Positions 45,127 to 58,307 are shown, counted from the first letter of the stretch. The stretch: DNA of 64,000 nt from Oxytricha trifallax (GCA_000711775.1 ARYC01000370.1:1-64000), one strand, 5' to 3'. Notes: generated by a model from the letters alone, not told the origin. Numbers and translations: made by a program.

Positions 45127-46339
45127 ATGTCGTAACCGTTCCTTTAAGTATCAACCTAATTTTATGATTTTTCTTCTTTTTTTATTAATTTAATCATTTA
45201 CATTTACTATTAAAATTATAACATATAAATATATTTATATATATAATTTTGTGACTGATTACCTTTATGAAACTAGTCAATATGGTACTAGTTTTATAGA
45301 TAATTATAATTTGTTGAGTCTTTTTAATTGATGGTACTAATCATTTACATTTTGCTTCTATATATATTTAAAATTTATTAAAGGCAAAAAAATTAACCAA
45401 CAAAATATTCATAAATTGTATTCGAGTTATATCGCTCCATTTATTTGTTAGAGTAGTTTTATCAATAGTTAAAAATCCTGCTTATTATAATTTCTTTTAT
45501 CAACCAATTACCATATTTGTCTGGGTTTGAACAATGTTAACTGCCATTAATTTAAATTTATATTTTATTTATAAATATAATTTAATACACAAATCAAATG
45601 TATTTCTACAATAATGATGTATTTTATTTAATTTTTTTTAATCAGTCGTATATTTTGATTATTATTCCCATCTACATTAGAAAATATTTACTAAAGATAA
45701 ATTATAATTTTTATTTATGAAATTTATAGTTTTAAATTTAAGTATAATTCATTTATTAATCTTGCTGATAATAAAGAATTATTTTTTTAAATGTCAATTT
45801 ATACTATAAAATTTAATAATTTCTAATTAATAACTAGAGTTGTCAATTTTCTCAATATTATTAGTGTTTTTTTATTTTTAAAAGTTTTAAAACTAGAAAA
45901 AATCGTCTAAAACTACAACAATAATTCCAACAACTAATAATAAGAATAACCACAACTTTAAATATTACTTTTAATGAGAATTTATTTTTAAAAACATATA
46001 ATCCAACATCATTTAAAATATTTTTTAAATTATTTTAATTTTAAATGTCTGATTATAGTATTATTTAACTAATATCACATTTTAAATTGAGTATATGTAG
46101 CTGTATATGAGAAATTTAATGAATAAATTATCAATGAACTTATCTATTAATAGAATTTCTATCAAAATATATAATGAAATATATAAATTAAATGGATTAA
46201 TTTTATAAATGAAATAAATGAAATAAAAAAAATGCTTCAATTATCTTTTGCTATAATAAGTATAATTTTTGTCTAATTTAAAACCTTGTTCAATAAATTT
46301 AAGAAATTTTTCATTATAAAGTATTAAAATTATATATAC
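45127..46339. other. AT-rich stretch without recognised gene
   Basis: Nothing recognised. Confidence 0.45.
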
Positions 46340-46907
46340 TAGCAGAAGCCGAATTACTTCTACATACCATACGTTTATCATACAATTTGACATGATGAAG
46401 GTATATAATTAACTCAATCGTTATCTCTTTTATTGAATATAATCATGCCTAAAAGAAATTAGTGAAATTAAATCACAGATGAGTGCAAATAATTTAAAAA
46501 CACGCTTTTAAAAATTTGCGAGAAAAGGAAAGTTATACATATAATATCCCCGAATTTCTATGTAAAAAATTAAGTGATAATTCATACTTTGAAATTGATA
46601 TTATCAAAATATTTCCAATTGAAACTTAATAATTCAATGTTAAGTTTTATTTTACTTAATGTTGCTTTTCAAATCTAAATGGACAAAAACATTGTTGTGG
46701 TATAAAGCCTATGTGGATGGAACTGCCTAAATACAAATCAAATTATACTTTCTTAGAATAGATCCAGCATGGCATCTTTATGAAAAGAACCTTTTAAATA
46801 TTATGAAATATAGATATGCCCTTGGAATTCCTACTAAATTATATATAATAAATAATGGTATGCCTAATGAATAACTAGCAGATCTAGTTAAAAATATTCA
46901 ATAATGA
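46340..46907 (+). CDS. Coding-like segment, unknown protein
   Basis: Best part: ATG 46659 to TGA 46905-46907, 82 codons (MLLFKSKWTKTLLWYKAYVD, then RIDPAWHLYEKNLLNIMKYR, ending MPNEQLADLVKNIQQ). Upstream in another frame 46496-46615 reads KHAFKNLREKESYTYNIPEF, and 46348-46400 reads LAEAELLLHTIRLSYNLT. Aromatic and charged content looks genuine but no family is recognised. The frame change between the parts lacks an obvious intron. Confidence 0.4.
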
Positions 46908-49900
46908 AAGAGAGACTTACTTTTTAAGTAAGAAAAAGTTTCAACTTTCTCTGCTTATAAATTTAACTCGCATTAAAATAGCCATTAACGTCATAAGCTT
47001 TAAATATAACACTTCTTAGAACAATATTTTCTCATGATTATTATTATCGTTGAAAGAAGTAGTTTTAATATTTGCTATTGTATTATATAGTCCAGTGAAG
47101 GGCCTTAATATCTTTGTTATCTAGACATTTGTCTATATCAACCATTTGATCTTCGCTAATTGTTTAATTTTTAATTCGAGTGATGCAATAATAATCTTTT
47201 TCTTTTATTTATAACTGATTGAACTTAGAAGCAAAATTAAAATCTAAATCTATTATCTATTAATTTTATACTGATAAGCTTCCAGATCTTTTTAAGAGAA
47301 TGAATAAAATGTGATAGGGATAAAAAACAGTAATATTACTTCTCAAACTTAAGCATATAATGAATAAGGTGAAGCGAATAATGGGTGTGATAGATTTAAT
47401 AAATAATTAATTAAATGACTTCTATATTAATAATAAAATGAGATATAAATGAATTGTAATTTATGAATTAAGAATTTTGCATAATAAAATTTCACAATTA
47501 ATTATATTAATTTAATCAAACAGCTTTCCCAAAAAAGATCTTACTATTTAAAAGTAATTTCTACTTAATCATATAAACAGTATTCAAAATGAATATTTTT
47601 ATTATATTTTGTTTATCAAATTGCAATTAGCAGAGGAGATTATTTTTCACTTAATAACAATGTCTGTATCAGAAAATATATTAAGATACAAAAGTGTGAA
47701 AATAATTGAGGAAAGCCAAACAAATAAATATAGTAATAAGTGCTCTCTTTTACTTTTACTGGTTTAAATATACTTAAAATTAGTACCATAATTAAATGAA
47801 TTCTAAGATTCAATTAAATATCTTAATTAATTTCAGTGTAAATTTTTATATAAAATTTTTAATCTGATAAAATATCTAAATACCTACAAGTTAGTATCAT
47901 TTCTTAATATCATATAAAGGTTGCAAGTCAATATGATTATTATTATTAATTTTAATCTTTGAATAATCAATCAAATTCAAATAATATTATAGTTATTAAA
48001 ATAACTTAAGCGATAATATTGCCAATTTAAGTCAACTCCAAACCTACCAATTTTGGTACTTAATTGAGCAAAATTCATCACCAAATCAATTGGTTTATTA
48101 TTCATTTAATATTTTAACTAAGGCAACATTCATTAATTTATTTATATTTAATCATTGCTTTGATTAGTTATCAACAAAGTTAATGCAAACCAGCATAAAA
48201 ATATTTCATATCCTAAATATCATTATAAAATCATGAATGTAATATAATTATTTATCTTTATTAATATAAATATCCTATATATATTAATAATTTGATTTCT
48301 GTCATTTCTTATAAGCTTTTAAGCTCTATCAAAAACATAATCTAACTTTAATAAGATTGAATTAGCTTAAGTTAACTAAATCAGTGAATTTAAGTTCCCA
48401 CTTCATTACTCATTCAGGCAACTTTATTGATTCTGTTTATTAATGTACCTGTTAAATGCCAAAATGCGTTTGTGTAACATAAGCAAGATCTATAATTCAG
48501 ACACATGATGAGAAATAATCTAATACTAATACATATTTGATCCTTTTTTTGTTTTAATAAACAATATTACTTCTTATAAATACAGTTACATCAATATAAT
48601 AATCAAAATACTAACATAGTAGGCTGATGTAAGGCTACTTTTGATTCTACTACTTTTATGCTCTTTAACATTGTTTTTTGTTTTATATATTTTGAGAAAA
48701 AAGTCTTTCTTTGAAATAGACTTTGCTTTTTGCACTCACTGTTAATAATTACCATGTTTTGATCGATTAAATTTCGATATAATTGCGTATTACACATTAT
48801 AAATATAAATCATTTGTCATATTACTATTTTATATTGCATTAGAATATAAATATAAATATTTTGACAGAATAATCAAGCTTATTAGATAAAATAATAATG
48901 GAAGCAACTTGAAAACATACTTTAAGGGCAAATTTTGAAGCAGCAAATATGAGTCCAAAAATTTTGAGCCTTGGTAGTACTAGATGAATAACCTTGATAG
49001 ATACTTAGCTTTCATATAGCAATCTCTGTGTTTTAATAAATCTATTCAAATATAACTGTATTATAATTATTTCAGAGTTATTATTTGTCAATTATGAAGC
49101 ATAAACATCTATTTGAAGATGTTTTAAATTAGAACATGTGATTAAAATCATCTTTTAAACCCATGATAACCTAGATTTAGTAGAGTTGCTGTATTTTACT
49201 GTTTAGATTGTAATGCTGGTATAAGCAGTGCCTCTATCGAATAAGATGCAACTATTTCTAGATAACTCCAAATAGTCAACAATTAAACTCAGTATTTAAG
49301 TGTTTATTTATTTATAAATATATATATATATATAATGCTAATTAATTATTAAAATAACAACTATTATATTATTTTAACGTTCACAAAACCATAAGTCAGA
49401 GGACAATGTTACATACAAATTATATGATAAATCCTCATAAAAAAAAGAATAATTGAATATTTATGATATGAGAGGTGGGGTTCACATATAAATTTGAAGA
49501 AGAAACAAGCTTGAAAATTAACAATATATTAGAACATCAACCAAATAATTTGGAAGATAATTATTTATAATATTTACTTTATTAATATAATTACACTGTC
49601 AACATTCCGATAATATCAAAAGACTTACTATGAATAAATGATTGTAAATTCGTTGCTAGGAAGAGTATAGTTAAATTTAACAGCTCAATATGCAGTTATA
49701 GTTGAAAGATTCCTAATTTTGATTACAGCAAAGATGTTAATTCAATTCACTTTGTCAGTATTATTTTAATAACCTTTTTAGTAATTATATTTGCTTTATA
49801 TAAAATGTGTTATACATGTTTATTTTGGAATATGGATTGAGTAAGGTAAATAAAATCTTTAGAATTAAATTAAGTACATATTCTTAACCTATAGCAATAA

Positions 49901-51220
49901 TAAATCATCAATGCGCATTTTATCATAGTTTGCATCTTGTTTAATGAAGGTGCCTCTGATGAACAATATGCCAAAGCAATAGTTGTAAGTCAAAGAAAAC
50001 CCTATATAAGATTAATTTAGATTATTTATCATGTGAAATAACAGGTAATTATAATTATGATAATAGTCATATATAATTGATAATTTGCGTAAATATATAA
50101 GTAATATAAACAAATCACAAGTAAATGCTTTATTCAGAGTTAAACTTTTTGACTTTAATAAATCATTTCTAACTGCATGAATGAATAGTTATATAAAACC
50201 CACTTTATATTTTAAGTTTCGTTTGATTAAAGAAGTTCATAAATTAATCATGGCTTCGTTAGCTAGTTTTTAGCAATTAAATTAATTAAGGTTTAAATTG
50301 GGTTAACATAATGTAATATTAATAAGAATCCATAAGTATATTATCCTTTTCTAATTATGGTGAAATTATTAAATCATTATTATAATGATAAGCCAAAAGA
50401 TTATTTATAGTTTAAGTAAATAAGTCAATTAAAACTTGATTAATCAACTGCCTTATAAATATCTATTTGTTTAATTTACTGTTTTATGTATTTAAATTAT
50501 TCCAACGAGTAAGAATACTATTTAATTAGAATTTAGTTAAATAAAGCTTAAGAGTTATGGTATAACCTCTCAAGGTGTGGAAACTGATACAAATGTCAAG
50601 TTGCTAATAAAATGAGATGCAATATCATATGGTTTATTAATCCTTATTCATAATTTTTATTCTTAAATTAACTTTAATTTCTATATCACATAATCGTAAA
50701 TTATCTAAGTTAAACTAATCGAGCTTCAGTCGTACTTAAATTCAGTTTAAATTAAATCATAATGTTTATATTTAGGTGTTATAAAAACAATTATCTGCAA
50801 TTAATTTTCATTTTAATTTCATGTAATGATACCACTTACTTGATACTTTACACTACTGGTCATGAAATATAAAATATATAATTACATGAAAATTACAAGG
50901 CTTATTTAAATAGAAAAACATATAATAACGAATTAGTCAAGTTAAGAATAAACACTCTAATTATGAAACAATTAACAATGAGAAAAAGAATACAAATTCT
51001 TTGTTTATTTTAAATGAATTAAAGAATAAATTAAAATAGATACATCCAATCAATAATTAATACTCTTGTTGCCTAATTTCCTCATTATTTCAATAATTAA
51101 TTTAAAAGTTTTTTTTAATAATGTGAAAAATATAAATTTTATATAATACACTCACATTCAATAATAATTGAAAGTGAGCGCGGTTGATCATTACTTAATA
51201 ATTACATTTAAAATAATATT
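46908..51220. other. Long AT-rich stretch, little recognised
   Basis: A minus-strand segment near 47160-47040 reads ISEDQMVDIDKCLDNKDIKA then LHWTIQYNSK, which is coding-like but isolated. An (AT)n run lies at 49318-49335. Nothing else supported over 4.3 kb. Confidence 0.4.
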
Positions 51221-51222
51221 AT

Positions 51223-51700
51223 GGGGGGGGGGTATAAGTCAGTGCCAATTTTTCTCTAGAACACCCCTCCCTAAAATATATCTTTACATATGAATATCTT
51301 CATGCTCTAAATTAATTTCCTTCAAGACATCTCAGTTTCATGACAGACATTTTTTTATATATTATTATTATTAAATGCTTTAAAAGTTCTTAAGAAAGCC
51401 AGATATATAATCAGAATACATCCTTTTTTTAAAGAAAGTCTTTGCATCTTACGCTTCATGCATCATTTTGTTAATACATATTAATATCCTAAATTTTTCC
51501 AAAGGTATGCATTTTTCTGCTATCAAATACTTGACAATTAGTAATACCATATAAAATGTAAAGTCATATTAAGAATAAGGAAAATATTTAAATGATGCTT
51601 CGACATAGGATTTTACTTTTTTATGAAAATGTGAGTTGCTATCTTTTTTGATTTTGAACATTATTTTTGGACCTATTATACCTCTCCCAAAATTTGTGTT
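51223..51700. mobile_element. Possible degenerate G-run element
   Basis: A run of nine G is followed by TATAAGTCAGTGCCAATTTT, which resembles the end of the 38300 element (TCTAAGTCGGTGGCAGAAATT). A CCTATGTCGAAGCAT-like word occurs inverted near 51600. No intact right end is found, so the boundary is approximate. Confidence 0.4.
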
Positions 51701-51801
51701 GCTATCACTATAAATATCTTTTAAAGGTGAAATGTGGATTTATTTTAATATTAAAATGTTGATGCTAAGATATTTGATAAGAATCATAATAAAAATGCTA
51801 G

Positions 51802-53310
51802 TATTAAATAAGGAATTAACTTGTGAGATGACCAAAATATCTCACGAGCGATACTAAAAATTCCTCAAAGACTAGAGTTATTTTTAAAACCCGGGGTCAG
51901 AGCTGCACCTAAAAAGGAAAGAACTCTATGTAAAGAAAAGAGCGAAAGCGAAATATTAGAAGCTAGAGCGTTCCTCCGAGAATGGGCACTAAGCCCAAGT
52001 ACGGCCGCACACTGGGAAGAAGTGGAGCTCTAAACAAAATAAAGAGCTTATACACCTAACAAAAATTTCCACCAAAACAACAAAACTATTTTAAGAGACT
52101 GAATCTGACTCAGATTCAGACCAGTGGTAAGATGAAATCGACTATGACATCTTTGGAGAAGAAGACTCAGAAGAGGACCTAGACTATGTCGAAGAATACT
52201 ACGGAAACAGAAAACAATAAATTCCACCACACCTCCAATAATAATTAAAAAAAAAACATAATGGTAAAAACAAAAACTTGAGGGGAAAAGACCGAGCACT
52301 GTCTTAGTAGACAGACACAAAGACTTCTTTCATAAGAAACAAACCTAAATGCCTTACTAAAAAACCCCATACACATAGAGATTTTTCAACTCAAGAAAAC
52401 AACAGGCCTTCAACACCCATATTGAATAGGAAAAGGTACCCTAAAAGGACCCACACTCAGATAGAGATCAAAACCCCCTATAAATGGAGGAAAATAACCC
52501 AAAACATAACAACAGTCTATTAATGACTCTAACTTATAATCAGATCTCAAAATAATCATGCTTGATTAAATACAACAGGATCCAGAAATATAATAGGAAC
52601 TTATACCAAATCACCCATCTTCACCGTCATTTTCTATACTGAATAGTGAAGACTCTTCTTTTTCACTATTAGATAGTAAGACTCCAAATACGTCACTCAT
52701 CGGTACACAAGATCAGAAACTGACCAGAACTAAAATTCCGATAAACATCCCGACTATTATTAGATATTAACCATATAAATTCTATCATAGAATACTATAC
52801 AATAACTATGAAATGACCTAAATATGGGACAATAAACTAAGGAGCATTGACAAACTTATCTAAATCCTAAATCAAAACACCGAGACAACAAGTACAATAA
52901 TACTGGATAAGTAAGATGAAGATAATTTCTTTTCTCTCTTTTCAACCTGGTAAAAAGTCAAATACAAAACAACATAAAGAGACATAACCATTAAGAAAGA
53001 ACTAAGAAAAGAGAGTAATACACTCTATTTCAGAGAATTCCACAGAAACTAAAGAAAACAATACATAGAAAACAGAGACCTCAGAAAGGGAAAAATTAAG
53101 GAATCAGACCTCAACAGAAATAGAGACACTTGGAGAACACACAAGATTAGAGGAGTCGAATTCACGGAGTACCAAAAATTCATGAGATTTTGAATAGTGA
53201 CTTTAAAAACAAATAATTAAAAGGGCTAGACCCTTATATATATATATTGAACATATCTTTGATCGGGGGTCCCCAGAGACCTCAATGTGATCATATTATT
53301 ATTTTTATTT
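51802..53310 (+). mobile_element. Unnamed repeat family, copy C (full length)
   Basis: Same 5' start as copy A and the same 3' end (TTTGATCGGGGGTCCCCAGA ... TGATCATATTATT plus AT-rich tail). Its 5' end can form a hairpin (CTTGTGAGAT with ATCTCACGAG). The A-rich plus strand is the sense strand. Confidence 0.65.
51893..52880 (+). CDS. ORF of repeat family, copy C
   Basis: Homologous to the copy A ORF. Segments: KEKSESEILEARAFLREWAL near 51930-51990; acidic ESDSDSDQWQDEIDYDIFGE near 52100-52160 followed by EEDSEEDLDYVEEYYGNRKQ; a basic stretch to a TGA near 52515; and SLLDSKTPNTSLIGT then INIPTIIRYQPYKFYHRILY near 52660-52795. Frames change between segments at least twice. Function unknown; the acidic-then-basic layout is shared with copy A. 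Confidence 0.55.
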
Positions 53311-54589
53311 ATTATAATAAAATGCTTTATAATATATTCTGAACAAAATATATTATAAAGATTGCATCCTTATATATCTTATATCTATATGGAATGATAT
53401 CTAATATGATCATTTTTACTGCTCTTACTTTGTTTCCTTGTCCCTGTCTATAAACAAATATATTGATCATAAAGATATGGTTTAAATTCTAAAATTATCA
53501 AATTTTAACTTAGTCGGATGATATTGATATAAATATATATATTTCAAAAATTAAATTATTAATATTAATTAATCTATCATTTTAATTGTAATTTTTAATT
53601 AAGTTATATACTAACATGAAAACATCATGACAATTTTAATGATTAATTAATATCTTTGTCATAATCTAATTTCTAAAATGAGAAATAATTTTGCGATTTC
53701 AAAAGAGTATTTCTAAATTAGGAAAATAATTAATAAATAAGTAATATGGGAAGAACAGTTTCAAATAGGAAAGTTATACCAAGCAGCTGAAAAGTTAAAT
53801 ACTACAGGAGCTGTAGTAAACCACCATGATTATAACCTAACAACAAGCCAGTTCTCAAAGCTATGTCCTATAGAAGGGGTTTTCAAAACTATAAACTTAA
53901 GAGAGCTGATATCATCTTTTATATGGGAATAACTAAAATTTATAAAATGATTTTATTAAAAAATTAATATGAAAAGTCAAAACAATCAAATAAGCATGAA
54001 AATGAATAATATAAAATGGAGCGAAAGGGTTTATATTTTAATCAAAGGATAAGTTTAAAGGATTAAAACATTTAATAATCACATAGTAATTAATGACTGA
54101 ACTAAGAAAATTCAGAGAGGCTTGAAATTTATGTAAAATATAGTGAACATATGCACAAAGTATGCAAGAATAATAGAGATATCTAAAATGAATGCAAGGA
54201 TTATGCAGGAAGTAAGAAGAAAAAAAATAATTCCTAATTGATTGATATTACTCGAGACACTTAAGACAATTAATATAAATTTAATTAATTCTCTAAATTC
54301 CTCGTAAAAATAGTTTCCTCAGCTATTACTCTTATTAAAGTATAGTAGAATTTGAAGACAAATGAGTATAAACAACTTATTTATACTTTTAAATCTATTA
54401 AAATATAAAACTATCAAACGAAAAATTATTAATAAAATTAAATAATATTTTTTATCTAAATTATTTTCGAACAACAAATTCTATGCATAAAGATACTAGA
54501 AAATATTTTTTTTGTAAAATTTAATTAAAAATCAATCTTCTAACTTATTCTATAATGATAACATTTAATTTTAATGAGTTTATAAATGA
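53311..54589. other. AT-rich stretch without recognised gene
   Basis: Nothing recognised; 53750-53900 is slightly richer in GC without a clear frame. Confidence 0.4.
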
Positions 54590-54595
54590 TATTAA

Positions 54596-55086
54596 GGGGG
54601 GGGGGAAGTTTCCTGTCAAGGTTTATGATAAAAAATTTTTTTAGGGAAGTTTCCTGTCAAGAAAAATATTATTTTTTTTAATTTATTTTTTCTTTATGGA
54701 ATTTTTATTTTTGACCACTATAAACACCTTATTTTATTTTCACATATTTTTGATTCAACTATTTACCTATCAATCATAAAGAATAACAAGATTTACTTCA
54801 TGTTGAACAATATTTTAATTAATATTCATCTTATTTTGCATTAGTTTTTCAAAACTTTTAGTAAGAATAATAATAAAAATATGGTTCTATATATCAAGTA
54901 ATGATAATATTTAATAATTCCAATTTATCAATTTAATTCTTAAAAAATGTTTAAATTATCCTTTAGCCATTTTAAGAGTAAAAATTTATTAATTAAAACA
55001 TTTTATATTTAACTAATAAAAATTATATATATAAAAAATATTTACTTGACAGGAAACTTCCCTCTTGTCAGGAAACTCCCCCCCCC
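54596..55086. mobile_element. G-run palindromic element 2, 6-bp TSD TATTAA
   Basis: Ten G at the left end and nine C at the right. The inverted sub-terminal sequence GAAGTTTCCTGTCAAG is present twice on each side. The flanking duplication is TATTAA (54590-54595 and 55087-55092). It has the same architecture as the 38300 element (G-run/C-run ends, 6-bp duplication, repeated sub-terminal unit) but a different unit. No coding region. Confidence 0.85.
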
Positions 55087-55312
55087 TATTAAGTATATTC
55101 GTGGTTATTGCAATTCAACGTTCTTTTAATACTTGCTTTTTTAGAATTAATATTTTAATAGTTCAAGACTTGTATGGATGTTATAAATTCTCATATATAA
55201 GATTAATCTTTCTCTGCTGATCTTATTATAGAATAAAAAAGTTGCAAGCTTAAAAATTACCTAGATATTGAAGTTTTTATATTATTTTTATAATATAATG
55301 TAAAGGCAATTG

Positions 55313-55617
55313 ATAGGGATTACGTTTCCCAGCAGCGGTGGGACCGGTAAGCGTTTTTCTCCATCTTCTGTTTTCTAGTTGGATCTCACGAGCTCTGTAC
55401 CCCAGGCATAAACTGGGTTGACATCTTGATTTTGGGAGAAGACTAGGTAATAGCGAGAATGGTTTTTTCGGAGTTTTCTACTTCATGACTACCACGTCAC
55501 GGAATTTGCCACGTCAACTCACTCAGATACGTCTACGTCACGACTAAGATTGATGGTTTGATTTTAGTATTAAACAGTGATATGTTAAATTTATTTGATT
55601 TTAATCATTAAACACAT
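55313..55617 (+). repeat. 630-bp repeat family, 5'-truncated copy
   Basis: Matches the 3' half of the copy at 57676-58307. Shared words include GCGGTGGGACCGGTAAGCGT-like sequence, ACGTCAACTCACTCAGATAC and ACTAAGATTGATGGTTTGAT. The left part is missing. Confidence 0.75.
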
Positions 55618-55651
55618 GTTGAGGCAAGGTAATCATTTTGTATTTCTTATA

Positions 55652-55919
55652 AAACCCCATAATTTCTTTTTAGGAATTAAGATAGGGGGGTCTTTATAGT
55701 TAATCAATAATTTATTAATTATTGGGCAGAATCGATTAAAATTAGCGTAAAAATAAATTTACTGAACCTGATTGGTTTAATTTATATGAAAAATTATTCG
55801 AGCCAATAATTTTTATAGTTGGGCTAATCATTAAAATATTACTCCAATAATAAATAAGTTCTTAATAAATTATTAATACCCCCCCCACTATCTTAATTCT
55901 TAAAAAAATCTTGGGATTT
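55652..55919. mobile_element. 268-bp MITE with AAACCCC ends, TA target (copy 2)
   Basis: Long inverted ends (AAACCCCATAATTTC... and the reverse of ...GGGATTT), TA on both sides (55650-55651 and 55920-55921). The inner segment ATTATTCGAGCCAATAATT and TTGGTTTAATTTAT match the 32121 MITE in opposite orientation. Same family. Confidence 0.8.
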
Positions 55920-55921
55920 TA

Positions 55922-56234
55922 TAAAAACTGTTTAATATTATTTCTTAATTAATAACTTTTATTCATTACTTGTTGATAGGTCCATTCGAATTTATTGATT
56001 AAAGGTAGATATTATATTCTAAAGTTAATCAGAAATTTGTATTTTTAAAAATGGTTTATTTGAATTATACAAAATATAATAATCTTTGAATTAAGTAATT
56101 GACTTTATTCCATGAGCAATTTTAAAATCTAACTCATGAGCTAATCATATTAAGCAACTTAAAACGAGTGGAGAATCATGATGTTTTTTTTTAAATAAAA
56201 ATATAGTGAATTACAAAATTAATTAATAATAATA
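55922..56234. other. AT-rich stretch without recognised gene
   Basis: Nothing recognised. Confidence 0.4.
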
Positions 56235-56460
56235 GCAATAGTAAATCTGAAAAAATACGTTCCATTTTCTTCTTCCTCATCTTCATCATAAATATTGAAT
56301 TCTTTTGCCCTTCTTTCTGTAACTTCTTGAACTCTCTGTCTTTTAACGTCCTCAGTCTGACCAGGTGCAACCCCTGTAAAACATAAAATGTTAGATATGT
56401 TTTTTGTAACTTATATTAATGTTGAATGACACAGAGGTTTTTGATCAGACATTTTTCCAT
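56235..56460 (-). CDS. Short two-exon coding segment with acidic tail (VAPG motif), copy 2
   Basis: Exon 1 from ATG 56460 (MEKCLIKNLCVIQHQ), a 41-nt intron 56374-56414 that starts ATAAGT rather than GTAAGT and ends TTTTACAG, then exon 2 VAPGQTEDVKRQRVQEVTER followed by KEFNIYDEDEEEENG. It aligns with 25922-26130 in exon 2 and in the position of the intron. No clear stop follows the acidic tail. Function unknown. Conservation between two distant copies argues for real coding. Confidence 0.5.
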
Positions 56461-57675
56461 TTTATATTATATTTGATTAATTTATAATTTTAATTCACTT
56501 TATTCAAAAAATATAAGGAATGTTGCAAGTCTATTTATACATAGTTAAATAATACTTTAATTGGAGTTTGGATTATGTACAATTTAAAAAAAATAGCAGT
56601 GTTTCAATTCTAAAATTAAAAATTATAATTCTTTGTAAAATACCGATAATAATTATTAGAATAAATTATTGTATAGCTTATTATTTGATTCATATAAATA
56701 TCTTGTTATTATTATATTTAGTATAATCTTAAATATAATCAGTAATTTTTAGATAATACATTCAAAATGTGATTATGTAGAAGACAAGAAAAAGGATTTA
56801 TTTAAAAAAATAAAATATAGCATATTTAATTTTCATAAATCAAAGAAGAAGGAATCAAAAGAATCAACAATCTCACTACTTAGCTATTACAAATTTTACA
56901 AATTAAATTTTATAAATATTTAAACTACCATTATTGATTTGTATATATGGGTCTTGACGTCAGGACGTCCCAGCTTCGTTAAGACGTCCCAGGATCTTCA
57001 AGACATCCCAGAGTCGTCAAGACGTCCCAACTCATAACTCCGTAGAATAATAAAAATCCAAAATCCCCTAGCCATGTGCTAAGTTTTATAAGTGTTTTAT
57101 AGATGAGAGGGTATTGTTTGGCACTGGATTAACTTTAGTTATAAATTATCATTTTTACTCTGGTTATCTAAATATGAAAGTTTTAAATGATCTATTTCTA
57201 AAATCAACTAAAATTATCTCATGATTATTCATATGGTAAGGCATTTTTTTAATTAAAATAAAAGATAAGTGTGATTGATAATTTTTTATGTTATTCATTT
57301 TTCTCGTATGTTATCTCTTTTAATGATTGTTTTTATAGAAATTAATGATTAAATCATTTGGAAACTTGACATTTCTGCACAAATTTTTATGAAATTTTTA
57401 ACGTTAATTATTTTTAAATTCAATTCAATACTTTCATTTCTTTTAGCTTGCGTTTTTATTATAATATTTTTATCAAAACACAATAAAAAAGTAAATTACG
57501 TAAAATTAATAAAAAATATTCTTAAAATTAGTAGTTTTAAGACAATTGATAGCTATAATATTATAATCTAAAAGTTCTAAAAGTATGATAAATGGATTTT
57601 AATCTAAAAAATTTGTATTAATAATTTTATTAATTGTTAGACGCCTATTACAAATGAGTATCTTAAATTATTAAA

Positions 57676-58307
57676 TTTGAAAGTTAATTGCAAGTTGAGG
57701 TACCAATCTCACCTAGGATTTTCTAAATAGAGATTTCTATTAGACTAAGGCTTTCTGAGGGCAAGAAAAGGGTTATTGGGCAGTAAAAGGGATTCAATCT
57801 GAAAGCTACAACACTCTTGAGTGAGCTTTAGTCCAAGGATTTCCCTTCAAAGATGAGCTTTCCTGGCTTAAGATAACTTCCTAAGTAATAGGGAGAAGGA
57901 TGAAGGTACGCTCTGACTTCAAAAGTGAGAAGACGAAAACCATTGAAATCAACGAGAAGAATTTTTCTCCCAAACCGGTTTAGGGTGCTGTAGCTACCAC
58001 ACCGAAAGGACAGGGATTACAAATCGCAGCAACGGTGGGACCGGTAAGCGTTTTCTACACACCCTGTCATCTAATTTAATCAGGCGAGCTCTGTTTTCAG
58101 GTTTTTCTCTGGCTGATACCTTGATTCAGGAGGAGACTAGGTGATAGCGGAAGTGTTTTCAATGTTTTCTACTTCTTGACTGCCACCTCACGGAATTTCC
58201 ACGTCAACTCACTCAGATACGTCTACGACTAAGATTGATGGTTTGATTTTAGTATTAAACAGTGATATGATAAATTTATATGATTTTAAATCATTAAACA
58301 CAAATGA
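57676..58307 (+). repeat. 630-bp repeat family, full-length copy
   Basis: Starts GAAAGTTAATTGC and ends near CATTAAACACA. A full inverted copy is at 60597-61224 and a truncated one at 55313-55617. Much higher GC than the surroundings. No terminal inverted repeats. A weak B-box-like GGATTCAATCT occurs near 57790. No convincing protein. SINE-like or a retro-copied RNA is possible; not proven. Confidence 0.7.

Noticed and set aside
56961-57031. Tandem GACGTCCCA units as a CRISPR array
   Set aside because: Units are directly adjoining without spacers, in a eukaryotic transposon end.
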